From Thermoanaerobacterales bacterium (GTDB taxonomy: Bacteria; Bacillota; Thermosediminibacteria; Thermosediminibacterales; Tepidanaerobacteraceae), in NCBI GenBank assembly GCA_012839145.1, contig DUNY01000430.1:1-11635 (forward strand): a stretch of DNA of 11,635 nt. Direction: 5' to 3'. Numbering within the stretch: position 1 is the first letter of the stretch; each line of letters begins with the position of its first letter. The notes beneath the pieces were generated by a model. That model saw nothing but the letters and a program-made list of their open reading frames with translations, was not told the DNA's origin and made no database searches. The translations under genes were made by a program, and so were the position numbers. This document shows positions 6,480 through 11,635 of the stretch, in pieces.

Positions 6480-8582
6480 TTGTTACAATTCAAAACAGAA
6501 GTAGCCGGTCGCAAACTAATTGTAGAAACGGGAAAAGTAGCTCAGCAGGCCAACGGTTCAGTCATAATCAAGTATGAAGATACTGTGTTGCTGGTGACGG
6601 CCACGGCTTCCAAAAAACCTCGGGAAGGTGTGGATTTTTTACCGCTAACCATTGATTATGAAGAAAGATTATATGCAGTAGGCAAAATACCTGGAGGATT
6701 TATTAAAAGAGAAGGGAAACCAAGTGAAAAAGCGATTCTTTCGGCCCGAGTTATAGACAGGCCGTTAAGACCGTTGTTTCCCAAGGGATTTAGAAATGAT
6801 GTACAGGTGATAGCAACAGTATTGTCTGTAGATCAAGATAATACTCCAGATATTGTTGCCATAAATGGAGCCTCATGTGCACTATGTATTTCCGATATAC
6901 CTTTTGAAGGGCCCGTAGGGGCAGTGACTGTAGGCTTGATCGACGGAAAATATGTAATAAACCCGACAGTGGCAGAAGCGGAAAGGAGCAGTTTAAGATT
7001 AGTGGTGGCAGGGACCAAAGAAGCGGTGCTAATGGTGGAAGCCGGTGCAGATGAAGTAAGTGAAGAGAAAATGTTAAAAGCTATTCTTTACGGTCATGAA
7101 GAAATTAAAAAAATCGTAGAATTTCAGGAAGAGATAGTAAAACAAATCGGTAAGGCCAAAATGGAAGCAGCTACAGAAGAAATAGATAAAGAGTTAGAAA
7201 CAGCGGTCCGAGAATATGCCACTGACAAGATTTTAAAAGCCATTAAAATTTATGATAAACAAGAGAGAGAGGCTTGTATAGATATTGTTAATGAAGAGAC
7301 ATTGCTGCATTTTCAGGATTTTTATCCCGAAAGGGAAAAGGAAATGGCCGATGTACTATACGATATTCTAAAAGAAGAAGTACGGAAGATGATTGCATAC
7401 GAAGGTATACGACCGGACGGGAGAACACATAATGAAATAAGACCAGTTTCCTGTGAAGTCGGAATCTTGCCGAGGACCCATGGTTCAGGTTTATTTACCA
7501 GAGGTCAGACTCAGGTTCTTACCGTAGCGACCCTAGGTGCTCTTGGTGATGTTCAGATTTTAGACGGTCTAGGTATTGAAGAGTCAAAAAGATATATGCA
7601 TCATTATAATTTCCCACCGTATAGCACAGGTGAAACGAAGGTGCTAAGGGGTCCAGGGCGACGAGAAATAGGACATGGTGCCTTGGCTGAAAGAGCTCTT
7701 GAACCTATGATACCATGTGAAGAAGATTTTCCATATACCATAAGGTTAGTTTCAGAAGTGGTTAGTTCCAACGGTTCCAGCTCCATGGCAAGTGTATGCG
7801 GTTCCACTCTTGCACTGATGGACGCCGGTGTACCCATAAAAGCACCTGTTTCCGGTGTGGCAATGGGATTAATAAAACAGGATGATAAGGTTACCATTTT
7901 AACAGATATACAGGGTATGGAAGACTTTTTAGGTGATATGGATTTTAAAGTTGCAGGAACAGAAAAAGGTATTACAGCAATTCAAATGGATATTAAAATA
8001 AAAGGAATTGGAGAGGAAATACTGAAAAGTGCCTTACAACAGGCAAAGGAAGGCCGCTTGTTTATCTTAAACAAGATGTTGTCTGCAATTCCCAAGCCAA
8101 GGGAAGAACTTTCTCCTTATGCTCCAAGAATCTTTACAATTACCATAGACCCAGATAAAATACGAGATATAATAGGCCCAGGCGGAAAAACCATTAATAA
8201 GATAATTGCAGAGACTAACACAAAAATAGACATTGAAGATGATGGCAGGGTTTATATAGCAGCACCGGAAGAGGCATTAGGAAAAAAGGCCATGGAAATA
8301 ATTGATAGACTCACTCAAGATGTTGAAGTAGGCAGGATATATATGGGCAAAATAATGAGAATAACCAATTTCGGAGCTTTTGCAGAGATCCTGCCGGGCA
8401 AAGAAGGATTGATTCACATATCTAAACTGTCCAAAGAAAGGGTCAGAAAAGTAGAAGATGTAGTTAAAGTCGGTGATGAGGTTCTGGTGAAAGTAACTGA
8501 TATTGATAAACAAGGAAGGATAAATTTATCACATAAAGATGCTCTAGGGGAAACACAGAAGAAAAAACAGGTTGAAACATAA
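6480..8582 (+). CDS. pnp: Polyribonucleotide nucleotidyltransferase (PNPase)
   Basis: PNPase is a trimeric 3'-5' phosphorolytic exoribonuclease that releases nucleoside diphosphates, a core enzyme of mRNA decay. The 700-residue length is standard. Domains: first RNase PH-like domain (about 10-140, with RPLRPLF), an all-helical linker rich in Glu/Lys (about 220-300), the catalytic second RNase PH domain (about 311-540: RPDGR 311-315, FTRGQTQ 339-345, [15 protein letters not shown], and [12 protein letters not shown] with metal-binding D482 and D488), then KH (GPGG at 566-569) and S1 (from about 618). The start is the TTG at 6480: AAAAGGAGGA at 6463-6472 stands 8 nt before it and the product begins [13 protein letters not shown]. 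An in-frame TTG at 6447 lacks an SD and lies ahead of it. It is transcribed through the rpsO hairpin, and a strong terminator follows. Confidence 0.97.
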   Translation: MLQFKTEVAGRKLIVETGKVAQQANGSVIIKYEDTVLLVTATASKKPREGVDFLPLTIDYEERLYAVGKIPGGFIKREGKPSEKAILSARVIDRPLRPLFPKGFRNDVQVIATVLSVDQDNTPDIVAINGASCALCISDIPFEGPVGAVTVGLIDGKYVINPTVAEAERSSLRLVVAGTKEAVLMVEAGADEVSEEKMLKAILYGHEEIKKIVEFQEEIVKQIGKAKMEAATEEIDKELETAVREYATDKILKAIKIYDKQEREACIDIVNEETLLHFQDFYPEREKEMADVLYDILKEEVRKMIAYEGIRPDGRTHNEIRPVSCEVGILPRTHGSGLFTRGQTQVLTVATLGALGDVQILDGLGIEESKRYMHHYNFPPYSTGETKVLRGPGRREIGHGALAERALEPMIPCEEDFPYTIRLVSEVVSSNGSSSMASVCGSTLALMDAGVPIKAPVSGVAMGLIKQDDKVTILTDIQGMEDFLGDMDFKVAGTEKGITAIQMDIKIKGIGEEILKSALQQAKEGRLFILNKMLSAIPKPREELSPYAPRIFTITIDPDKIRDIIGPGGKTINKIIAETNTKIDIEDDGRVYIAAPEEALGKKAMEIIDRLTQDVEVGRIYMGKIMRITNFGAFAEILPGKEGLIHISKLSKERVRKVEDVVKVGDEVLVKVTDIDKQGRINLSHKDALGETQKKKQVET

Positions 8583-8610
8583 ACCGAATAATATCGGTTT
8601 ATGTTTTTTT
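8575..8610 (+). terminator. Intrinsic terminator of the rpsO-pnp unit
   Basis: CATAAACCGA (8578-8587) pairs perfectly with TCGGTTTATG (8594-8603) around a 6-nt loop, extendable by three A-U pairs at the base, and is followed by seven T (8604-8610). The pnp stop codon (8580-8582) lies inside the left arm, so a ribosome finishing pnp would cover part of the stem. It marks the end of the conserved RNA-metabolism operon. Confidence 0.9.
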
Positions 8611-8674
8611 ATGTCATAAAGTATCTTTTTCTTAATAATATTTAGATAGAAGCAATGAAAGGAAGGGATGCTTT

Positions 8675-9388
8675 ATGACCTTTTACACCATAAAATTATC
8701 AAAAAAAACACTGAGTCTAGCAGTGTATTTTGTTCTTATAGTAAGTTGGGTTTTATTCAAAACACCGTCTTTTGACATTCAGACTTTCGGAAAGTATAAA
8801 CCTATATACGAAGGAAGAAAAGATAAAAAAATAATAGCGTTCACCTGTAATGTTGCATGGGGTAATGAATACATACCGCCGCTGTTAAAGGTCTTCAGTG
8901 AAAAAAATGTAAAAGCGACTTTTTTCATAGAGGGTCGATGGGCAGAAAAATTTCCTGATTTATTAAAACTAATTTATAATAAAGGGCATGAGATAGGTAA
9001 TCATGGATATAGTCATGCTCACCATGGTCAGCTCTCTTATGAAGACAATTTTAATGAAATAAAAAAAACGGAGATGGTTATACAAGAAATAACAGGTGAA
9101 AAACCCACACTTTTTGCACCTCCTTACGGGGAATTCTCGGAGTTAACAGTAAAAGCTGTCAATTCAATGAATTATCGTTTGATAATGTGGACCATTGATA
9201 CAATAGATTGGAAAAAACCTGGTGTGGAGTATATAGTTAATAAAATCTTAGAAAATGCAGGGAATGGAAAAATCATTCTTATGCACCCTACAGAAGATAC
9301 AGTTCGGGCGATGCCTACAATTATTGAAAATTTACATCGTCAGGGATTTAAGATCACCACAGTCAGTGAATTACTATTGGGAGAATAG
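8675..9388 (+). CDS. PdaB/YlxY-like polysaccharide deacetylase family protein with degenerate active site
   Basis: A 237-residue NodB-fold (CE4) protein with one N-terminal hydrophobic segment (about 13-28), probably a membrane anchor with the domain outside. Position after pnp matches B. subtilis ylxY, and the sequence resembles sporulation members such as PdaB, which act on spore-wall glycan. Motif 1, normally TFDDG or TFDISWG, reads TCNVAWG at 57-63, so the catalytic-base Asp is Asn59. Motif 2, NHGYSH (109-114), keeps both metal-binding His. Motif 3, normally RPPYG, is APPYG at 148-152, losing the Arg. Motif 4, DTIDW (175-179), and motif 5, LMHPT with His204, are kept. Normal deacetylase activity is therefore doubtful. 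ATG 8675 follows GGAAGGGATG. It lies alone between the pnp terminator and an IS-like remnant. I found no convincing promoter. Family assignment is firm; function is not. Confidence 0.88.
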   Translation: MTFYTIKLSKKTLSLAVYFVLIVSWVLFKTPSFDIQTFGKYKPIYEGRKDKKIIAFTCNVAWGNEYIPPLLKVFSEKNVKATFFIEGRWAEKFPDLLKLIYNKGHEIGNHGYSHAHHGQLSYEDNFNEIKKTEMVIQEITGEKPTLFAPPYGEFSELTVKAVNSMNYRLIMWTIDTIDWKKPGVEYIVNKILENAGNGKIILMHPTEDTVRAMPTIIENLHRQGFKITTVSELLLGE

Positions 9389-9420
9389 TTAGAGTAAAAT
9401 TATAGTATGCAAAGTAGGCA

Positions 9421-9452
9421 TAAAAAAGGCCACCCCGCTTTGCAGGGTAGCC
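9421..9452 (-). terminator. Strong intrinsic terminator on the minus strand, with no minus-strand gene
   Basis: Read on the minus strand, GGCTACCCTGC and GCGGGGTGGCC form an 11-bp stem (two G-U pairs) closed by an AAA loop and followed by TTTTTT. Read on the plus strand the two G-U pairs become C-A mismatches and the hairpin is preceded by A's, so it works only leftwards. No minus-strand gene lies nearby to use it. It may be part of the adjacent mobile-element remnant or a barrier against antisense transcription into the deacetylase gene. Confidence 0.65.
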
Positions 9453-9465
9453 TAGAACTGGCACA

Positions 9466-9503
9466 TCCTGTATAATAATTGTTAGTACACAAAAAATACA
9501 GGA
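9466..9503 (+). repeat. Inverted repeat able to mask the SD of the 20-codon ORF
   Basis: TCCTGTAT (9466-9473) and ATACAGGA (9496-9503) are perfect inverted repeats. Between them TTGT (9479-9482) can pair with ACAA (9489-9492), giving an elongated stem-loop. The right arm contains the AGGA of the SD AGGAGTGATC (9500-9509) that precedes ATG 9513. Insertion sequences often use such hairpins near the left end to prevent transposase translation from read-through mRNA; that role is inferred here. Confidence 0.6.
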
Positions 9504-9512
9504 GTGATCTGC

Positions 9513-9575
9513 ATGTTCAATATTAGTTTACCCTTAAACGACATAGACTTCAAGACCCTAGAGAAAGAAATATAA
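9513..9575 (+). pseudogene. 20-codon ORF, probable 5' stump of an insertion-sequence transposase gene
   Basis: ATG 9513 has an excellent SD (AGGAGTGATC, 9500-9509) but the frame closes after 20 codons with TAA at 9573, followed at once by another TAA. The peptide ends IDFKTLEKEI. From memory this resembles the beginning of ISLre2-type (UPF0236) transposases, which open with a short hydrophobic stretch and an 'F..LE..I' motif; I could not test this. No downstream transposase sequence remains, as alr begins 67 nt later, so the element would have suffered a nearly complete deletion. The alternative is a genuine small peptide or a leader for alr. Nothing like an attenuator follows it, which argues against a leader. 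Confidence in the transposase reading is moderate at best. Confidence 0.4.
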
Positions 9576-9581
9576 TAAAAG

Positions 9582-9610
9582 TTGAAATAAAGCTATATTT
9601 CATGTATACT
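9582..9610 (+). promoter_or_regulatory. Predicted sigma-A promoter of alr-dut
   Basis: TTGAAA (9582-9587), exactly 17 nt, then TATACT (9605-9610): 5 of 6 consensus bases in each box with ideal spacing. Initiation would be near 9617, leaving a 25-nt leader before alr with AGAAGGG as SD. This is the best vegetative promoter in the accessory half of the window. Confidence 0.7.
9583..9602. repeat. Palindrome between the -35 and -10 boxes of the alr promoter
   Basis: TGAAATA (9583-9589) and TATTTCA (9596-9602) are perfect 7-bp inverted arms with a 6-nt spacer. They overlap the -35 box and stop just before the -10. A second inverted pair, AAATAAAG (9585-9592) and CTTTATTT (9609-9616), overlaps it. 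A repressor operator is possible, but A+T-rich palindromes occur easily by chance. Confidence 0.4.
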
Positions 9611-9641
9611 TTATTTGATAAATAATAGAAGGGTAATAATC

Positions 9642-10847
9642 ATGATAAATGCGGCTTCTTGGGTCGATATAGATCTAGATGCAATATCCAATAATATTAA
9701 AACCATAAAAGAATATATCGGAAATACTCGGTTGTTGGTGGTAGTTAAGGCCAATGCTTACGGACATGGAATATATCCTGTAGCAGCTTGTGCAGTTGAA
9801 AGTGGAGCCGATTTCTTAGGTGTATCTTCTTTAGAAGAAGGTATTTTTTTGCGACAAAGAGGTATCAAGGAACCTGTGCTTGTTTTTAACACGGTTTTAC
9901 CTGAACAAGCGGAAGATATGTTAAACTACGATCTAACAGCTACTGTTTGTTCTTTTGATGCTGTACAAGCTCTTAACGATGCAGCCATGAAAATGAATAA
10001 AAAAGCCGTTGTCCATGTGAAAGTTGATACGGGTTTCGGGAGATTTGGTGTGCTGCCTGAACATGCTGTTGAAATGGTTCGATTAATCATAACCAACTTT
10101 GAAAATATTTATATTGAAGGTATGTATACGCACTTTTCTTCGGCTATGAATAAAAACATTACTCGTAAGCAGTTTAATGTATTTTTATCAATTATAGAAC
10201 AATTGGAGAGTCAGGGTTATAAAATACCTTTAAAACATGTATGCAACAGTGCTGCGACATTAAATTACCCAGACATGCACCTGGATATGGTAAGGATAGG
10301 TAATTTAGTATACGGCTTATGTCCATCAAAAAACTTGAAAATCAATAATCCTGCAAAAATATATTCCAAGATAATACTTTTAAAAAAGTTGCCCAAAGGC
10401 CATTATGTGGGCTATGGCAGCAGATTTAAGACTAAGAGGCCTACAACTATAGCCATTGTGCCTTTTGGTTATTATGACGGCCTTGAACTGTTAATATTTC
10501 AGCCCAATGGAATATGGGACAGTCTCAAAAACTTTTTTAAACAATTACTGGCAGGGTTTGGCATAGTCAGTGCAACTCGGAAGGTCAAGATAAATGGTAT
10601 ACAGTGTAATATATTAGGAAAAATAAGCATGCAAAATTGTGTAGTGGATGTTACGGATATAAAAGATAATGTCTTTGTCGGTGATATAGTAGAAGTTAAT
10701 GCTAGGCGAATAAACTTATCCCACAGTCTTTCTAGGATATATCGCAGAGCGGGTCAGGTATTTTCAGAAACTGATACTGCATTTACCGTAAGTAAAGTTG
10801 ATACGAGCTCTAATGCCAAGCAAAGGAGAGAAACATCAATTGGATAA
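9642..10847 (+). CDS. alr: Alanine racemase, atypical subfamily
   Basis: PLP enzyme interconverting L- and D-alanine for peptidoglycan; 401 residues. The PLP lysine is K36 in [11 protein letters not shown]. The lysine that is carbamylated in Geobacillus Alr corresponds to K127 in [12 protein letters not shown], with R134 as the PLP-pyridine Arg. The second catalytic base is Y258 in VGYGSRF. Odd features: about 25 extra residues after PFGYYDG (roughly 281-314, with a hydrophobic, helix-like [17 protein letters not shown]), and GKISMQN at 326-332 where most enzymes have GR.CMDQ. I recall this form from other spore-forming Clostridia, so it is probably a real subfamily rather than a broken gene. 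ATG 9642 follows AGAAGGG at 9627-9633; an in-frame TTG at 9615 overlaps the expected start of transcription. It overlaps dut by 8 bp. Racemase identity is strong, physiological role less certain. Confidence 0.9.
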   Translation: MINAASWVDIDLDAISNNIKTIKEYIGNTRLLVVVKANAYGHGIYPVAACAVESGADFLGVSSLEEGIFLRQRGIKEPVLVFNTVLPEQAEDMLNYDLTATVCSFDAVQALNDAAMKMNKKAVVHVKVDTGFGRFGVLPEHAVEMVRLIITNFENIYIEGMYTHFSSAMNKNITRKQFNVFLSIIEQLESQGYKIPLKHVCNSAATLNYPDMHLDMVRIGNLVYGLCPSKNLKINNPAKIYSKIILLKKLPKGHYVGYGSRFKTKRPTTIAIVPFGYYDGLELLIFQPNGIWDSLKNFFKQLLAGFGIVSATRKVKINGIQCNILGKISMQNCVVDVTDIKDNVFVGDIVEVNARRINLSHSLSRIYRRAGQVFSETDTAFTVSKVDTSSNAKQRRETSIG

Positions 10848-11292
10848 TAAGATAAAGATAGCAATATGTAAAACAGAGGGAGCTGAAGATCTTCCTTTGC
10901 CTCAATATATGACTTGTGGTTCTGCCGGGATGGATTTGGCAGCTAATGTCTCAGAAATCACATATCTTGAGCCGGGAGATTTTAAAGTTATACCTTGTGG
11001 AATAAAAATTCAACTTCCATTGGGTTTTGAAGCTCAAGTTAGACCTAGAAGCGGTTTAGCTGCAAAACATGGTATTACTTTACTCAATAGTCCGGGAACT
11101 ATTGATTCTGACTATAGAGGGGAAATTAAAGTTGTATTGATAAACCACAGCAAACAAAAATTTGCAATAAAAAGAGGTGACAGAATAGCTCAGCTCGTTA
11201 TATCCAAAGTCGTGCAGGCCGAGATCTTCCAAAAACGTAAATTGCTTGAAACGGAAAGAGGAGAAGGCGGATTTGGCCATACGGGCGTATAA
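10840..11292 (+). CDS. dut: Deoxyuridine 5'-triphosphate nucleotidohydrolase (dUTPase), trimeric type
   Basis: Dut hydrolyses dUTP to dUMP and pyrophosphate, keeping uracil out of DNA and supplying dUMP for dTMP. The 150-residue protein contains all five motifs of trimeric dUTPases in order: I, SAGMDLAA (28-35); II, RPRSGLA (68-74); [12 protein letters not shown] (86-94), with the catalytic Asp and uracil-pocket Tyr; [21 protein letters not shown] (140-149), the C-terminal arm that closes over the substrate. The His in motif V is normal, as in E. coli. Translation most likely starts at TTG 10840: AAAGGAGAG at 10822-10830 is well placed, and the start lies 8 bp inside alr. An in-frame TTG at 10798 or ATG at 10813 would lack an SD. 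It is probably co-transcribed with alr. A proteobacterial-type or phage origin is not suggested by its composition. Confidence 0.95.
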   Translation: MDNKIKIAICKTEGAEDLPLPQYMTCGSAGMDLAANVSEITYLEPGDFKVIPCGIKIQLPLGFEAQVRPRSGLAAKHGITLLNSPGTIDSDYRGEIKVVLINHSKQKFAIKRGDRIAQLVISKVVQAEIFQKRKLLETERGEGGFGHTGV

Positions 11293-11299
11293 CATTATT

Positions 11300-11328
11300 G
11301 CATTTTCTAACCTTCCGGGTCATAAAAT
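11300..11328 (+). promoter_or_regulatory. Possible sigma-E (mother-cell) promoter of ymxH
   Basis: GCATTTT (11300-11306), 14 nt, then CATAAAAT (11321-11328) matches the B. subtilis sigma-E consensus (KMATATT, 14-15 nt, CATACAHT) at all but one base in each box. Initiation would be close to 11334-11336, leaving a very short leader that only just includes the SD, which is a weakness. Read-through from alr-dut is the alternative. Confidence 0.35.
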
Positions 11329-11345
11329 ATACGGGAGGTAGAAAC

Positions 11346-11630
11346 ATGAAATTAAGTGAATTGGGCGGAAAAGAAATAATCAACCTTTACAATGGAGCGA
11401 GACTCGGAGTAATCGGTAACTCCGATTTGGTCTTTGATGAAGTGTCAGGTAAAATAATTTATTTATTGATACCTAAAAAGAGAGCTCATTTTTTTGTTTT
11501 AGGGGAACGGAGCTATACTGAAGTATCCTGGGATGCTATCAGGAAAATAGGGCCGGATATTGTTAGTGTCGATATGGAAGAACGCAGTTACAAAAAATAT
11601 GATTTTAGAAAAAGCAAGAATTATGTTTAA
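11346..11630 (+). CDS. ymxH: YlmC/YmxH family sporulation-associated PRC-barrel protein
   Basis: A 94-residue protein with one PRC-barrel-type domain: MKLSELGGKEIINLYNGARLG (first strands), DLVFDEVSGKIIYLLIPKK, then FFVLGERSYTEVSWDAIRKIGPDIVSVDM. The order 'strand, D.VFD...G.I..L.IP, VPW-like, I.KIG.D.I.VD' is characteristic of the YlmC/YmxH family. B. subtilis has two such genes, one (ymxH) just downstream of pnp-ylxY-ymxG and before the dipicolinate synthase genes, which is the matching position here. The function is unknown; no enzyme motif is visible, and the fold suggests protein-protein contact. ATG 11346 follows GGGAGGT at 11333-11339; an in-frame TTG at 11298 has no SD. The C-terminal KKYDFRKSKNYV is basic. 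I infer that dpaA/dpaB may follow outside the window. Confidence 0.9.
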   Translation: MKLSELGGKEIINLYNGARLGVIGNSDLVFDEVSGKIIYLLIPKKRAHFFVLGERSYTEVSWDAIRKIGPDIVSVDMEERSYKKYDFRKSKNYV

Positions 11631-11635
11631 TTTGT

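Noticed and set aside
7604..7897. 97-codon open frame on the minus strand opposite pnp
   Set aside because: Shadow of the catalytic RNase PH domain codons, without its own signals.
8611..8650. Sporulation promoter for the deacetylase gene (CATAAAGTA at 8615-8623 resembles a sigma-K -10; TAATATT at 8636-8642 resembles a sigma-E -35)
   Set aside because: Neither has a partner box at the right distance, and the first lies against the pnp terminator.
9428..9452. Plus-strand terminator for the deacetylase gene
   Set aside because: On this strand the stem has two C-A mismatches and no following T run; it fits only the minus strand.
1..11635. CRISPR array, tRNA/rRNA gene, toxin-antitoxin pair or phage genes
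   Set aside because: No regularly spaced repeats, no cloverleaf or rRNA-like sequence, and all sizeable open frames are accounted for by conserved genes.

Overview
The window is a stretch of chromosome from a low-GC, endospore-forming Firmicute, most likely of the class Clostridia. The base composition is A+T rich, Shine-Dalgarno (SD) sites are strong, and TTG/GTG starts are frequent. The order nusA-ylxR-ylxQ-infB-rbfA-nrnA-truB-ribF-rpsO-pnp is the classical nusA/infB operon in its clostridial form, with nrnA between rbfA and truB. The downstream polysaccharide-deacetylase-like gene and ymxH/ylmC-type gene point to a spore former. I cannot name the genus.

Positions 1-5955 form a tight, co-directional, probably single transcription unit. 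It holds the 3' end of nusA, then ylxR (rnpM), ylxQ (L7Ae-like), infB (IF-2), rbfA, nrnA, truB and ribF. Genes overlap or lie within about 20 nt of one another. The products cover transcription elongation, RNase P modulation, translation initiation, 30S maturation, nano-RNA decay, tRNA pseudouridylation and FMN/FAD synthesis.

Positions 5956-8610 hold a second, nested unit. An extended -10 promoter is followed by a leader that folds like the Firmicute S15 autoregulatory RNA, then rpsO, a hairpin that may be a leaky terminator, a 115-nt leader with an orphan SD, pnp, and a strong terminator whose stem contains the pnp stop codon. rpsO and pnp link ribosome assembly to RNA turnover.

Positions 8611-11635 form the accessory end. 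A membrane-anchored PdaB/YlxY-type deacetylase homologue has lost the two acidic residues of motif 1 and the Arg of motif 3. A 253-nt gap follows. It contains a minus-strand terminator, a hairpin that covers an SD, and a 20-codon ORF that looks like the broken 5' end of an insertion-sequence transposase gene. A good sigma-A promoter with an internal palindrome then drives alr (an atypical alanine racemase with about 25 extra residues) and dut (overlapping start). The last gene is a YlmC/YmxH-family PRC-barrel gene behind a possible sigma-E-type promoter.

Most of the window is conserved housekeeping DNA. I see no CRISPR array, tRNA, rRNA, prophage or defence system, and nothing I would call a new biological system. 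The least explained parts are the pdaB-alr gap, the pnp leader, the degenerate deacetylase and the unusual racemase.
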